DNA of 64,000 nucleotides from NCBI RefSeq assembly GCF_009363075.1, contig NZ_CP045293.1:4954501-5018500 (forward strand), in the 5' to 3' direction. The position numbers were made by a program, and so were the translations under genes. Position 1 is the first letter of the stretch; every line of letters starts with the position of its first letter. The notes under the pieces are model-generated. The model searched no databases and was not told the origin of the DNA. It worked only from the letters and a program-made list of their open reading frames with translations. Shown one piece after another: positions 1 to 10,051 of the stretch. This stretch comes from Paenibacillus guangzhouensis. Lineage in GTDB: Bacteria > Bacillota > Bacilli > Paenibacillales > Paenibacillaceae.

Positions 1-2740
1 TGATCGTACCGCCGCCGCTTCCGCCTTCTGGCCCAAGGTCGATCAAGTAATCCGCTGTCTTAATGACATCGAGATTGTGCTCGATGACCAGAACCGTCTC
101 GCCAGAATCGACTAGACGATGAAGGACCTTCAATAAGCGATCGATATCATGGACATGCAGACCTGTCGTCGGCTCATCTAGGATATACATCATTTTGCCC
201 GTGCTACGGCGGTAGAGTTCTGCTGCGAGCTTCACGCGCTGCGCCTCCCCACCAGACAACGTTGTTGCCGGTTGACCTAGATTGACGTAGCCCAAGCCGA
301 CATCAAGCAATGTCTGCAGCTTACGGTGAATCTTCGGAATGTTTTTGAAGAATTCCACAGAATCTTCGACCGTCATTTGCAGGACATCTGCAATGCTGCT
401 GCCTTTATATTTCACTTCGAGTGTCTCACGGTTGTAGCGCTTGCCTTTGCAGACTTCACAAGGGACGTAGACATCCGGCAAGAAGTGCATCTCTATCTTG
501 ATGATTCCATCGCCGCGGCAAGCCTCGCAGCGTCCGCCCTTCACGTTGAAGCTGAAGCGGCCTTTCTTGTAGCCGCGAATCTTCGCTTCATTCGTCGATG
601 CAAAGACATCGCGAATATCATCGAATACGCCCGTATACGTCGCTGGATTCGAACGCGGCGTCCGACCGATTGGCGATTGGTCAATATCGATGACACGCTC
701 GATCTGCTCGATCCCCTTCATCTCTTTGTACTGCCCTGGGCGCACTTTCGCACGGTTCAGATCGCGAGCCAGTGTCTTGTAGAGAATCTCATTGACGAGC
801 GTCGATTTTCCGGAGCCAGACACCCCGGTTACCGCCGTGAATACCCCGAGAGGAATCTTCACGTTAACGTTCTTCAGGTTGTTCTCCTTCGCCCCTTTGA
901 TCTCCAGCCAGCGCCCGTCGTTCTTGCGACGCTCGAGCGGTACCGGAATGAACTTGCGGCCGCTCAAGTATTGACCCGTTAGCGAGTTCTCATCTTCCAT
1001 AATCTGTGCCGGTGTACCTTCAGACACCACCACACCGCCATGAATACCTGCACCCGGTCCCATATCGATGATATAGTCCGCCGCCAGCATCGTATCCTCG
1101 TCATGTTCGACAACGATAAGTGTGTTTCCGAGATCACGCATATGTTCGAGCGCTTTGATCAATCGATCGTTGTCCCGTTGGTGCAAGCCGATACTTGGCT
1201 CGTCCAGAATGTAGAGAACCCCCATGAGGCTCGAGCCGATCTGTGTCGCTAGACGAATCCGCTGCGCCTCACCGCCGGACAACGTTCCCGCCGCACGGCT
1301 CATGGTGAGGTACTGCAGCCCCACATTCACGAGGAAGCCGAGTCTCGCATTGATCTCTTTCAAGATCAACTGCGCAATCTTCTGTTCTTTCTCCGTCAAG
1401 GTAAGTCCGTTGAAGAATTGTTCGGCATCACCAATGGATAGCGCCGTCACGTATGCCATGTTCTTATCGTTGATCGTAACCGCGAGACTCTCTTTCTTCA
1501 AGCGGTCCCCTTTACAAGTTCCGCAAGGCTTCGCGCTCATGTACGCTTCAATATACTCACGGATCCCTTCAGATCCAGTGTCACGATAACGGCGCTCAAG
1601 ATTGTGAACAATCCCTTCGAATGGGACAAAAGCTTCCTTCTTATGCCCAAAGTCATTCTCGTATTTGAATCGAACCTTCTCTTTGCCGGTTCCGTACAAT
1701 AGCTTCGCAATTTGTTCCTTCTCCAGCGTCGATACCGGAACGTCCGTCTGAATGCCATAGTGCTCACAGACCGACTTCAGGAATTGCGGATAATAGTTCG
1801 ACGTACTGCCTGCCCATGCCTCAAAAGCTCCGTCTTCAATCGTTAACTCCGGATTAGTGACGAGCAAGTCTGGATCGACGATCATTTTAAGCCCGAGTCC
1901 ATCACAATCCGGGCAAGCCCCGAACGGACTGTTGAAGGAGAACATCCGCGGTGCCAGCTCATCCATGCTGAATCCACAAACCGGACAAGCTAAATTCGAG
2001 CTGAACATTAACTCTTCTTGGTCGATGATATCAACAAGCAACTGCCCATTCGATAACTTCAGTGCGGTCTCAATCGAATCCGCCAACCGCGTCTGAATAT
2101 CTTCTTTGATTACAATCCGGTCGACGACAACTTCGATATTGTGCTTCTTGTTCTTCTCTAGTTCAATGGTCTCGCTCAAGTCACGAATCTCACCGTTCAC
2201 GCGAACCCGCACGAACCCTTGCTTCTGCACATCCGCTAATAGCTTCGTATGCTCGCCTTTGCGTCCCGATACGATTGGCGCCAGAATCTGCAGCTTCGTC
2301 CGCTCAGGATATTGCATAATCCGGTCTACCATCTGCTCAACGGTCTGTGAAGTAATCTCAATCCCATGCTCTGGACAATGCGGACGTCCGATTCTTGCGA
2401 ACAATAGACGCAAATAATCATAGATTTCCGTTACGGTACCCACGGTCGACCGCGGGTTCCGACTTGTCGTCTTCTGGTCGATTGAGATCGCGGGCGACAA
2501 TCCGTCAATCGAATCGACATCCGGCTTCTCCATCTGTCCTAAGAACTGCCGTGCATACGCGGACAAGGATTCGACATAACGCCGTTGTCCTTCCGCATAA
2601 ATCGTATCGAATGCAAGCGACGATTTCCCGGATCCACTCAGGCCTGTTAAGACAACGAAGCGATCGCGCGGAATGGTCACATCAATGTTCTTCAAGTTAT
2701 GCGCGCGTGCGCCCTTGATTACTATGTTTTCACTAGCCAA
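1..2740 (-). CDS. uvrA: UvrABC system protein A, C-terminus cut by window edge
   Basis: UvrA is the damage-recognition ATPase of nucleotide excision repair; it loads UvrB on lesions. The first Walker A (GLSGSGKS) lies near residues 33-40, paired CxxC zinc motifs (CPVC, CPDC) follow, and a second half carries GGRCEAC and a second Walker A. The last visible residues ([11 protein letters not shown]) are typical of the family's end, so roughly 40 residues lie outside the window. I chose a TTG start at 2740: AGGGGG sits 8 nt upstream and the protein then begins [16 protein letters not shown], as in relatives. A GTG two codons earlier (2746) is almost on top of that ribosome-binding site. It is the second gene after uvrB. 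Confidence 0.96.
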   Translation of the reverse strand, partial: MASENIVIKGARAHNLKNIDVTIPRDRFVVLTGLSGSGKSSLAFDTIYAEGQRRYVESLSAYARQFLGQMEKPDVDSIDGLSPAISIDQKTTSRNPRSTVGTVTEIYDYLRLLFARIGRPHCPEHGIEITSQTVEQMVDRIMQYPERTKLQILAPIVSGRKGEHTKLLADVQKQGFVRVRVNGEIRDLSETIELEKNKKHNIEVVVDRIVIKEDIQTRLADSIETALKLSNGQLLVDIIDQEELMFSSNLACPVCGFSMDELAPRMFSFNSPFGACPDCDGLGLKMIVDPDLLVTNPELTIEDGAFEAWAGSTSNYYPQFLKSVCEHYGIQTDVPVSTLEKEQIAKLLYGTGKEKVRFKYENDFGHKKEAFVPFEGIVHNLERRYRDTGSEGIREYIEAYMSAKPCGTCKGDRLKKESLAVTINDKNMAYVTALSIGDAEQFFNGLTLTEKEQKIAQLILKEINARLGFLVNVGLQYLTMSRAAGTLSGGEAQRIRLATQIGSSLMGVLYILDEPSIGLHQRDNDRLIKALEHMRDLGNTLIVVEHDEDTMLAADYIIDMGPGAGIHGGVVVSEGTPAQIMEDENSLTGQYLSGRKFIPVPLERRKNDGRWLEIKGAKENNLKNVNVKIPLGVFTAVTGVSGSGKSTLVNEILYKTLARDLNRAKVRPGQYKEMKGIEQIERVIDIDQSPIGRTPRSNPATYTGVFDDIRDVFASTNEAKIRGYKKGRFSFNVKGGRCEACRGDGIIKIEMHFLPDVYVPCEVCKGKRYNRETLEVKYKGSSIADVLQMTVEDSVEFFKNIPKIHRKLQTLLDVGLGYVNLGQPATTLSGGEAQRVKLAAELYRRSTGKMMYILDEPTTGLHVHDIDRLLKVLHRLVDSGETVLVIEHNLDVIKTADYLIDLGPEGGSGGGTI

Positions 2741-2747
2741 CTTCACA

Positions 2748-3151
2748 ACCCCCTGGCCCCTTAATCTCTAAGGGAATTTTCCCCCTGAATCCCCTGAGGG
2801 GACATATTACATACTTTCTTAACTACTTTCTTGAACCCCCTAAATCCCCCTTAGAAAGGGGGACCCCAGAGGGCTAGCCCTCTGGACACCCTCAAGTTTG
2901 TCTAGCGAGTTACTGAGACGCTCTCTAGGCTGGTCGAGGGGATATCGCTTTCGTCTTAGATTGAGGGTTAGCCCCTGCTAACCCTCAATCTAAGACACGC
3001 TTTATGTTAACGTGACTTGGATACAAATAGGTAAATCAAACCTGTATAAACCCAACCACTCGAACCACGTATTACTGTTCTACCCATCTATCTCCATCAT
3101 GCCCACCTTGACAGGCTCATAGACTTATAGATTCGCTATATTCCGCTCATC
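2748..3151. repeat. Palindrome-rich spacer between uvrB and uvrA
   Basis: No gene is visible in these 400 bp. The spacer holds several perfect or near-perfect inverted repeats: a C/G-rich hairpin at 2845-2863 (arms CCCCCTT and AGGGGG), a 20 bp perfect palindrome at 2866-2885 (half CCAGAGGGCT), and a 20 bp perfect stem with a 4 nt loop at 2953-2996 (arm starts GTCTTAGATTGAGG). None is followed by a T run on the minus strand, so they do not look like ordinary terminators. They resemble dispersed intergenic repeats; family membership cannot be tested from one copy. Confidence 0.7.
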
Positions 3152-5146
3152 TTAGTCCTGCGACTTCAATTCCATCAACGCGTCACGCAGCTCCGCGGCG
3201 CGCTCGAACTGCAAGTTCTTCGCCGCTTCCTTCATCTCGGCTTCGAGACGTTCGATCATCGACGAGCGATCTTTCTTCGACATCTTCGCGCCAGCGCCAG
3301 TGAGGTAATCGGCCTTTTGCTCCGCAACCTTCGTCGCTTCGATAACCTCGCGTACCTTCTTCTTGATCGTCTGCGGTGTAATGCCATGCTTCTCGTTGTA
3401 CGCCATCTGGATCGAACGGCGGCGTTCGGTCTCCGAAATCGCCTTTTGCATCGAGTCCGTCATTTTGTCGGCATACATAAGAACGTGACCTTCCGCGTTA
3501 CGCGCCGCACGGCCGATCGTCTGGATCAACGAACGCTCTGCGCGCAGGAAGCCTTCCTTATCCGCGTCCAGAATCGCGACGAGCGATACTTCCGGCAAGT
3601 CAAGACCTTCCCGCAGCAAGTTAATCCCCACCAAGACGTGGAATGTACCAAGACGCAGATCCCGAAGGATCGACATCCGCTCTAGTGTCTTAATATCGGA
3701 GTGAAGGTAACGCACCTTGATGCCGATCTCCTTGAAGTAGTCTGTCAGATCCTCTGACATCTTCTTCGTGAGTGTCGTCACGAGTACCCGCTCATCCTTC
3801 GCAATCCGGTCACGGATTTCCCCAATAAGATCATCAATCTGTCCTTTCGTTGGACGGATCTCAATCACAGGGTCGAGCAATCCCGTTGGACGAATGATCT
3901 GCTGCACCATCTCTGGACAATGCTCCAGCTCATACGGACCCGGTGTTGCCGATACGTACACGCACTGGCCTGCCTTCTGCTCGAACTCCTCGAATTGCAG
4001 CGGTCGGTTATCCAGTGCAGACGGCAAGCGGAATCCATGCTCAACCAGCACCGTCTTCCGCGCACGGTCACCATTGTACATCGCCCGAATCTGCGGCAAT
4101 GTGACGTGGGACTCATCAATGACGATCAAGAAATCATCTGGGAAGTAATCCATTAACGTATAAGGCGTCGCCCCGGGCTCACGGAACGTTAATGGTCCAG
4201 AATAGTTCTCAATCCCCGAGCAGAACCCGACTTCCTGCATCATCTCAATATCGTACCGTGTACGTTGTTCAAGCCGCTGCGCTTCGAGCAGCTTCCCATT
4301 CGCGCGCAGCACCTCTAACCGTTCTTCCAGTTCACGTTCAATATTAACGAGCGCTCGCTTCATCGTCTCTTCTTGGGTGACGAAGTGAGACGCCGGGAAG
4401 ATCGACACATGTTCACGTTCACCAATCAACTCACCGGTCAAGACATCGATCTCCGTAATCCGCTCAATCTCATCACCGAATAGCTCAATACGAACGGCGT
4501 GCTCCCCCTTCGAAGCCGGGAAGATCTCCACGACATCGCCGCGAACGCGGAATGTACCGCGTACGAAGTTCAGGTCATTGCGTTGATATTGAATGTCTAC
4601 CAGCTTCGATAGAATCTGATTCCGCGGCTTCTCCATCCCGACGCGAAGCGACAGAACCATGCTCTTATATTCCATCGGCGATCCTAAGCCATAGATACAA
4701 GACACACTCGCGATGATGATGACATCTCGGCGCTCGAAGAGCGATGCCGTCGCGGAGTGACGCAGTTTATCAATCTCCTCATTGATACTGGAATCCTTCT
4801 CGATATACGTATCGGACGAAGGAATGTACGCCTCCGGTTGGTAATAGTCATAGTAACTGACGAAATAGGATACCGCATTATTCGGGAAAAATTCCTTGAA
4901 CTCACTGCACAGCTGTGCTGCCAGCGTCTTGTTGTGTGCAATGATTAGGGTTGGCCGGTTCACTTGAGCAATCGTCTGTGCAATCGTAAATGTCTTCCCT
5001 GTGCCCGTTGCACCGAGCAGCGTCTGATATTTCTTCCCGTTATGAATCCCTTCGACCAATTCCGCAATCGCTTGCGGTTGATCCCCTTGCGGCGAAAATT
5101 CAGATTCAAGCTGGAACTTACTAGAACTTACGACAATATCACTCAT
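3152..5146 (-). CDS. uvrB: UvrABC system protein B
   Basis: UvrB is the damage-verifying helicase-like subunit of nucleotide excision repair; it receives DNA from UvrA and recruits UvrC. The 664-residue protein has Walker A GATGTGKT with Lys51, the beta-hairpin region with [12 protein letters not shown] near residues 95-110, DESH Walker B, helicase motif VI (QTIGRAARN), and a C-terminal UVR motif near 625-660. A GTG six codons upstream (5164) is possible, but the ATG at 5146 has GGTGA about 10 nt ahead and gives the usual MSDIVV-type start. It precedes uvrA on the same strand, with a 400 bp repeat-rich gap. Confidence 0.97.
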   Translation of the reverse strand: MSDIVVSSSKFQLESEFSPQGDQPQAIAELVEGIHNGKKYQTLLGATGTGKTFTIAQTIAQVNRPTLIIAHNKTLAAQLCSEFKEFFPNNAVSYFVSYYDYYQPEAYIPSSDTYIEKDSSINEEIDKLRHSATASLFERRDVIIIASVSCIYGLGSPMEYKSMVLSLRVGMEKPRNQILSKLVDIQYQRNDLNFVRGTFRVRGDVVEIFPASKGEHAVRIELFGDEIERITEIDVLTGELIGEREHVSIFPASHFVTQEETMKRALVNIERELEERLEVLRANGKLLEAQRLEQRTRYDIEMMQEVGFCSGIENYSGPLTFREPGATPYTLMDYFPDDFLIVIDESHVTLPQIRAMYNGDRARKTVLVEHGFRLPSALDNRPLQFEEFEQKAGQCVYVSATPGPYELEHCPEMVQQIIRPTGLLDPVIEIRPTKGQIDDLIGEIRDRIAKDERVLVTTLTKKMSEDLTDYFKEIGIKVRYLHSDIKTLERMSILRDLRLGTFHVLVGINLLREGLDLPEVSLVAILDADKEGFLRAERSLIQTIGRAARNAEGHVLMYADKMTDSMQKAISETERRRSIQMAYNEKHGITPQTIKKKVREVIEATKVAEQKADYLTGAGAKMSKKDRSSMIERLEAEMKEAAKNLQFERAAELRDALMELKSQD

Positions 5147-5270
5147 TGGACACTCATCACCCACACATGTAAAATATTTACCTGCACGCCTAATGCAGCA
5201 GGTGCTAAACTATATATTCGAACTTCCCGATAAATTCATCAGGAAGATGTTGCTCTAATTTAGAGGGATA

Positions 5271-5318
5271 GGAATATTTGTTCCCGTTCATTATACCTTT
5301 TTCTGTTAGTTGTTGCAA
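5271..5318 (-). promoter_or_regulatory. uvrB sigma-A promoter with LexA-like SOS box
   Basis: On the minus strand a -35 box TTGCAA (5318-5313), a 17 nt spacer and a perfect -10 TATAAT (5295-5290) precede uvrB. Directly downstream, over the expected start site, lies GGAACAAATATTCC (5284-5271). This matches the Bacillus LexA box core GAAC-N4-GTTC with one mismatch. Operator overlap with +1 fits SOS repression of uvrB; binding itself is inference. Confidence 0.7.
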
Positions 5319-5350
5319 ATTCTAAATCCAGTTCGGGAGTGTAATGTTTC

Positions 5351-6157
5351 ATGGATATGACCACAATCTTCGGCTTACTAGCCGGCCTAGCCGCCCTGAT
5401 CAGCGGATTTCTCTTGGAAGGCGGTCAACTGGGCGGTCTGTTCAAGGCAACTGCGGCGCTTATCGTATTTGGCGGCACCTTCGCAGCCGTCGCTGTCAGC
5501 TTCCCGATGTCTCGCTTGCGAATGATTCCGAAGGCACTGCAATTCGCTTTTACGAAGCCGCAGCATGATGCATATGAAATGATGGACGAGTTCACCAAAT
5601 TTGCGTCGATTACTAGGCGTCACGGTATGCTCGCGATTGAGAAACACGTCTCTGCCCATCCGGATGATTTTATGCGTGAAGGACTAATGATGGTCATGGA
5701 TGGTACGGACCCTGCCCTAATAAGGCAAATTCTTGAGCTTGAGATGGATGTCGCGGAACAGCGGCATGAAGGATATGCCAAGCTATTCGAATCCGCAGGC
5801 GGCTATGCGCCGACCATGGGGATTATCGGAACGGTCATGGGGCTGATTCACGTTCTCGGCAACCTAACCGATCCGGGTACTCTCGGACCCTCCATCGCAA
5901 TTGCTTTTACAGCCACGCTCTATGGGGTCGTCAGTGCGAATCTTATTTATTTACCCATTGCCACGAAGATTAACACACGCAGCGAGGATGAAATTCAACA
6001 TATGGAGTTTATGATGCACGGGATTCTAGCGATTCAGGCCGGAGAACCGCCGCATGTAATTCGGAAGAAGCTGGACGCACTCCTTCTCACCGATGATCCT
6101 TCCGTGACACTGATGCAATTGAAGAAGAAGGCGGTCGAACATGAGATACAGGAATAG
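5351..6157 (+). CDS. motP: Flagellar stator subunit, MotA/MotP family (MotP-like)
   Basis: This is the membrane ion-channel subunit of a flagellar stator, pairing with the following gene. The 268 residues show four membrane segments (about 5-22, 32-50, 150-170, 182-205) and the cytoplasmic loop with ERHEG near 135 that contacts the rotor. The stretch LGPSIAIAFTATLYG resembles sodium-type MotP/PomA (LGP-MAIA-TTLYG) rather than proton-type MotA. GGGAGTG precedes the ATG at about 9 nt. Its stop overlaps the start of the next gene by 17 nt, so translation is probably coupled. No other flagellar gene is nearby. Ion choice cannot be read from sequence with certainty. Confidence 0.88.
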   Translation: MDMTTIFGLLAGLAALISGFLLEGGQLGGLFKATAALIVFGGTFAAVAVSFPMSRLRMIPKALQFAFTKPQHDAYEMMDEFTKFASITRRHGMLAIEKHVSAHPDDFMREGLMMVMDGTDPALIRQILELEMDVAEQRHEGYAKLFESAGGYAPTMGIIGTVMGLIHVLGNLTDPGTLGPSIAIAFTATLYGVVSANLIYLPIATKINTRSEDEIQHMEFMMHGILAIQAGEPPHVIRKKLDALLLTDDPSVTLMQLKKKAVEHEIQE

Positions 6158-6944
6158 ACGCCGCAGATCCGCCGCTCCCAAGGGTCAAGAGCGATGGCTT
6201 ATAACCTATGCAGATTTGATTACGCTGCTGATGATTTTTTTCGTCATCATGTTCTCGGTTAGTAGAATCGATCCTGATAAGTATGACTCCCTGTCGCAAG
6301 ATCTACATAAGACCTTCCACGATCCAAAAGGAGTTCTAGAACAAGGGAAAGGGATCACGCAACAGCCGGGCACCCGTACGGAAAATCAGCAAGACCAGCA
6401 TGATGCATCCAAAACTGGTACAGCAGAGCAGATTTCGTCGCCCATGACCGAGAGGGAGCTGCAATTTCGGAAGCAGGAACAAGAACTGCAGGCGTTCAAA
6501 TCCGTTATCGCATCGTATGTGCAAGACAATCAATTAGGTGATCAAATCTCAATCTCCGATACGGAGCAAGGCATTTCCATTCGATTAAGCGATCAATTCC
6601 TATTCGATCTGGGTAAGGCCGATATTAAAGAAGTATCCACGCCCATGCTCCACAAGCTCGCCAGCCTGTTCGACCAGCTCGACACCACCATCAGCATTGA
6701 AGGACATACTGATGATTTACAAATTCAACCCGGTGGCGTCTTCAAAGATAATTGGGAGCTGTCTGCCGGTCGCGCGCTTTCTGTTCTACGTTATTTCATC
6801 GATCAGGAGCATATGGATGCAGATAAGTTCCAGATTGCCGGCTACGGCGAGACTCGCCCTGTCGCACCGAACGATTCTGACAGCAACCGCCAGAAGAATC
6901 GCCGTGTCGAGATGATCGTGCTGCGCAAGATCCAACAACAATAA
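6141..6944 (+). CDS. motS: Flagellar stator subunit, MotB/MotS family (MotS-like)
   Basis: Partner of the upstream MotP-like protein; it anchors the stator to peptidoglycan. A single N-terminal membrane helix begins after RWLITYADLITLL, whose Asp is the conserved ion-binding residue. A charged Gln/Glu-rich linker covers about 60-125 and an OmpA-type peptidoglycan-binding domain about 130-260, with SIEGHTDD and NWELSAGRA as markers and NRRVE near the end. The segment IFFVIMFS after the Asp is closer to MotS than to MotB. The gene overlaps motP by 17 nt. Together they form a two-gene stator operon outside any flagellar cluster. Confidence 0.88.
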   Translation: MRYRNRRRRSAAPKGQERWLITYADLITLLMIFFVIMFSVSRIDPDKYDSLSQDLHKTFHDPKGVLEQGKGITQQPGTRTENQQDQHDASKTGTAEQISSPMTERELQFRKQEQELQAFKSVIASYVQDNQLGDQISISDTEQGISIRLSDQFLFDLGKADIKEVSTPMLHKLASLFDQLDTTISIEGHTDDLQIQPGGVFKDNWELSAGRALSVLRYFIDQEHMDADKFQIAGYGETRPVAPNDSDSNRQKNRRVEMIVLRKIQQQ

Positions 6945-6956
6945 ATAGCCCGGATA

Positions 6957-7011
6957 ATACCAAAAGGCTGCTTCTCCGTCCTAACCTGACGGGTGAGCAG
7001 CCTTTTGGTAT
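6957..7011 (+). terminator. Hairpin after motPS
   Basis: A perfect 15 bp inverted repeat (ATACCAAAAGGCTGC and its complement) surrounds a 25 nt loop. The T run is inside the stem (CCTTTTGGTAT), so it can work in either direction. It closes the stator operon. Confidence 0.75.
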
Positions 7012-7063
7012 AATTTCTATGATCCCCGTCTCGAGTCTAGGATGAAATTCAGACGCACGTACG

Positions 7064-7092
7064 TTTTCACCAAATCTTACCTGCCTTACAAT
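7064..7092 (+). promoter_or_regulatory. Putative sigma-A promoter for 7125 gene
   Basis: TTTTCA at 7064-7069, a 17 nt spacer and TACAAT at 7087-7092 lie 33 bp before the GTG start. The -10 box is good and the -35 box weak. Confidence 0.5.
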
Positions 7093-7124
7093 AGAGGTAT
7101 TATTATACAGGCTGGTGAATTGAA

Positions 7125-7685
7125 GTGAGCAAGAAGGTCTATATTCTTCTAACGGATACGGGAACGTGGTTCTCGAAACTAATCGGGTTGTATACGAAAG
7201 CTAAGCTAAATCATGCTTCGATCGTGCTCGATGAAGAAATGAAAGAAGTGTATAGTTTTGGACGTACAAATTCTTTGAATCCTTTGAGCGGCGGATTCGT
7301 AAAAGAGAAGGTATTCGGTCATTTGGTCCGGGCCGTATCTCGTCGGACGGAATGCGAGCTCTATTGCTGTTCAGTGAGCGAAGAAGCTTACGAGCGCATA
7401 TGCTCGCAGATTCGCCATATGGAGCATCATCAACACAAATATAAATATAACTTCCTCGGCCTCTTCGGCGTGGTCTTTAATATATCGATCGAGCGGAAGA
7501 ACGCATTCTTCTGTTCGCAATTCGTCGCTTATATGCTGCAGAAACACGGTGTCCCAATCGTTGATAAGTGCATTTCTCAGGTGACGCCAGAAGATCTGCA
7601 GAACTGCGAGAGCTTGGAGCTTGTCTACGCCGGAGACCTCCGTCAGAAAGCCAAGAACCTGCACCTGCTGCCGATGACTTCGTAA
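7125..7685 (+). CDS. Permuted NlpC/P60 (YiiX-like) papain-fold protein
   Basis: No specific function is recognised. The 186-residue soluble protein has His in KLNHASIVLDEE near residue 30 and Cys in NAFFCSQFVAYML near 130. His before Cys is the circularly permuted order seen in YiiX/YaeF-like members of the NlpC/P60 superfamily, which are thought to be amidases or lipid-modifying enzymes. It has no signal peptide, so it should act in the cytoplasm. The start is GTG with GGTGA 6 nt ahead. The VTT-type membrane protein gene follows after 21 nt, probably in the same transcript. Confidence 0.6.
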   Translation: MSKKVYILLTDTGTWFSKLIGLYTKAKLNHASIVLDEEMKEVYSFGRTNSLNPLSGGFVKEKVFGHLVRAVSRRTECELYCCSVSEEAYERICSQIRHMEHHQHKYKYNFLGLFGVVFNISIERKNAFFCSQFVAYMLQKHGVPIVDKCISQVTPEDLQNCESLELVYAGDLRQKAKNLHLLPMTS

Positions 7686-7706
7686 TTGATCTCGAAAGGA
7701 GCGCAC

Positions 7707-8315
7707 ATGGCAAATTGGATTGACCAAACCTATCATTATTTATCCCAGCTGGATATGAATCAAATTGAAGAACTACTAGACAAATATTCGGCGCTTGGCC
7801 CCTTGCCAGGCGTCCTGCTGCCGTTTGTAGAAGCCTTCTTGCCATTTCTCCCACTCTTTATTATCGTGGCCGGCAATGCCTCTGCTTACGGATTGGGACT
7901 AGGATTCCTGTATTCTTGGATCGGCTCAGTCCTCGGTGCACTATTCATCTTCTTGCTCGCAAGGCGATTCGGCGGACGCTTCAACGACTATCTGTCCCGC
8001 AAATATCCCAAAGCGGAACATTTCTTCAACTGGGTGGAACGAAGAGGGTTTACGCCACTATTCATTCTCTATTGCTTCCCATTCACGCCGTCCTTTTTCA
8101 TCAATGTCGCCTCCGGCATGAGCCGTGTGCCGCTCGGAATTTTCTTAGCTTCCGTCGCGCTCGGCAAAGCTGTCATGATCTTCATGATATCCTTCGTCGG
8201 CCATGACTGGCAGGGCTTCATCGCGCAGCCTTGGCGGATCCTAGCCTTAGTCGTTGGACTGGCAGTTCTCTGGCTCGGCGGCAAACGCATCGAGAAACGG
8301 TTCCAAATTCACTAA
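7707..8315 (+). CDS. VTT/TVP38-TMEM64 (DedA-like) membrane protein
   Basis: A 202-residue multi-spanning membrane protein of the VTT (SNARE-associated, DedA/TVP38) type. Family members are linked to lipid scrambling or undecaprenyl-phosphate and phospholipid movement. Hydrophobic segments lie at about 38-60, 65-88, 128-150, 155-175 and 180-198. The proline-containing stretch CFPFTPSFFINVASG and the motif GSVLGALFIFLLARRFG match the re-entrant loops of the family. The ATG at 7707 follows AAAGGAG by about 6 nt; an upstream ATG in the same frame lacks such a site. It follows the papain-fold gene closely. Confidence 0.8.
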   Translation: MANWIDQTYHYLSQLDMNQIEELLDKYSALGPLPGVLLPFVEAFLPFLPLFIIVAGNASAYGLGLGFLYSWIGSVLGALFIFLLARRFGGRFNDYLSRKYPKAEHFFNWVERRGFTPLFILYCFPFTPSFFINVASGMSRVPLGIFLASVALGKAVMIFMISFVGHDWQGFIAQPWRILALVVGLAVLWLGGKRIEKRFQIH

Positions 8316-8350
8316 GAGCCCTCTCCTTCTATTGGAGGGGCTCTTTTTTC
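8315..8350 (+). terminator. Intrinsic terminator after VTT gene
   Basis: GAGCCCTCTCC pairs with GGAGGGGCTC across a short loop, followed by TTTTTT. It begins at the stop codon of the upstream gene. Confidence 0.9.
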
Positions 8351-8383
8351 TGGCTTAACTATGACTATGGATAAAAATCGCCG

Positions 8384-9916
8384 CTACGCCTGTCTACGGT
8401 ACCAAGGAAGCCGGCTAAGCGGCACTTCGATCTCGAGCCTCACTGGACCCATCACGACACTCCCATCATCCCCATGCCAGGTTCCCGTTGGAAATACGAC
8501 CGTCCGCGATCTCGTCCCTTTGGTGGTCACGGGTGCGGCAAGAATGTCGCTGCCAAGCATAAATTGATCCTGGACCAGCTCCAGCCCTTCTTCTGGATAC
8601 GCATATGCCATCGCTCTTAGCATTGGCTCCCCACTCCACGCAGACTGCTGAGCGATCTGCCAGATCTCCTCCCCAAGCCTTGTGTGCAGCTCTGCAGCTT
8701 CGACGCAGTATGCCAAATGCTCTGCATCCAAAATACGCCAAGGCGCAGCAGAGAACTGCATCATCGGGAATAACGCCGAGCACTGCGCGTAACGTACAAC
8801 GAGCTCCGCATCCAGACGATCCGACTGCGTCGTGAAGCTCATGTACTCCCCGCCGCCGATCATATCAGGACAGATGAAGGCATACCCCAGCATACCCTGT
8901 GTTATGCCGTCCGGAATGAGCGAAGCTAGTCCGCTATAGCCCCAGTCGTGCCCCTTATCCTTCAAACGCTGCACCAGTGGCTGTCCTGCTAGCTTCCAGC
9001 ACGCGCGATACTCATTCAATGGGTAACGCAGCCCCACCTTCGCCCAAGCTTCGCAATGTCCATTGCGGCTTGTCCGTACAACGCTCTGGTCTGAGCTTTC
9101 ATAGAATGGCAAATCCCCCGCATCCAACTTGAATCCATCAATGCCATACGTCGTCTGGAGATCATCCAGCTTCGCATGCAGCCATGCAACAGCTTCTTCA
9201 TTGGTGCAATCAAGCACGGTGCTTACGCCGTTCCACCACCGCCGGAATGCGGTCTGCCCGGATTCATCCTTCAAGAGATACCCCTTCGGCTCGATTTCAC
9301 GGAACGTCATCGTATCGGCGCTTACGAACGGGCACACCCATAACATCACTTTGAAACCCATATCATGCAGTTCGTCTACCATTGCACGCGGGTTCGGGAA
9401 TCGACCGCTGTGGAAGGTCCATGATCCGTATGGCTCGTGCCAATTATCATCGATCATGAGAACCCCCGGAGCCATACCGTTCGAGAGCACATCCCTCGCA
9501 TACTGAAGGACGCCTTCTTGCGTTGGCTCATACAAGAGCTCAATCCATAGATTATATTGCGGCGCCGTGAACAAGAGCGGCTCAGGCGACTCCCCGGACG
9601 GAGGAAAATATGTTGCTGATGCATGCCGATATGCCTCACGTACGTCCTGGAATCCTTCGTGAAGCTTCAGATCCCCGAGCTCACTTATGATCTCTAACCG
9701 CCCGTCATGGAAATGAAATCGAAACGGCTCCTCCGACCAGATATAGCGTCCTTTACTCGATAGGAGCAGCGGACAAGCTTGATTACCAAGCAGATCCTTT
9801 GATAAATCCACTGCTATCTCCGCCGTACCGTAAGGCATCTGCTGCCCATCCGATACCCGGCCTCCCCACCAATATTCCCCCTGCTGCGCTTCAATCACTA
9901 GATGATTTATTGCCAT
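8384..9916 (-). CDS. Glycoside hydrolase family 31 (short form)
   Basis: A 510-residue GH31 retaining glycosidase; the family includes alpha-glucosidases, alpha-xylosidases and alpha-galactosidases. The nucleophile is expected in GFKLDAGD (Asp near 265) and the acid/base in CPDMIGGG (Asp near 360). The protein lacks the long N-terminal region of classical alpha-glucosidases. KLDAGD in place of the usual WxDMNE suggests a different substrate, possibly an alpha-galactoside; this is inference. There is no signal peptide, so the enzyme acts on imported sugar. It is divergent from an AraC-type regulator at 10052, its likely controller. Confidence 0.85.
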   Translation of the reverse strand: MAINHLVIEAQQGEYWWGGRVSDGQQMPYGTAEIAVDLSKDLLGNQACPLLLSSKGRYIWSEEPFRFHFHDGRLEIISELGDLKLHEGFQDVREAYRHASATYFPPSGESPEPLLFTAPQYNLWIELLYEPTQEGVLQYARDVLSNGMAPGVLMIDDNWHEPYGSWTFHSGRFPNPRAMVDELHDMGFKVMLWVCPFVSADTMTFREIEPKGYLLKDESGQTAFRRWWNGVSTVLDCTNEEAVAWLHAKLDDLQTTYGIDGFKLDAGDLPFYESSDQSVVRTSRNGHCEAWAKVGLRYPLNEYRACWKLAGQPLVQRLKDKGHDWGYSGLASLIPDGITQGMLGYAFICPDMIGGGEYMSFTTQSDRLDAELVVRYAQCSALFPMMQFSAAPWRILDAEHLAYCVEAAELHTRLGEEIWQIAQQSAWSGEPMLRAMAYAYPEEGLELVQDQFMLGSDILAAPVTTKGTRSRTVVFPTGTWHGDDGSVVMGPVRLEIEVPLSRLPWYRRQA

Positions 9917-10051
9917 TGCCGTCCCTTCCTTCTATGCAGATTCCACATTTGACTTCATCTTATCAGCGATAGATAACAGCGACAATCTGAACATATTGCC
10001 CTATACTATAACGAGATTGATCTATTGTTATCCTAAGGAGGTCCTCGAATC

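Noticed and set aside
326-2718. Plus-strand frames over uvrA
   Set aside because: They are complements of the strongly coding uvrA frame with no motifs or start signals of their own.
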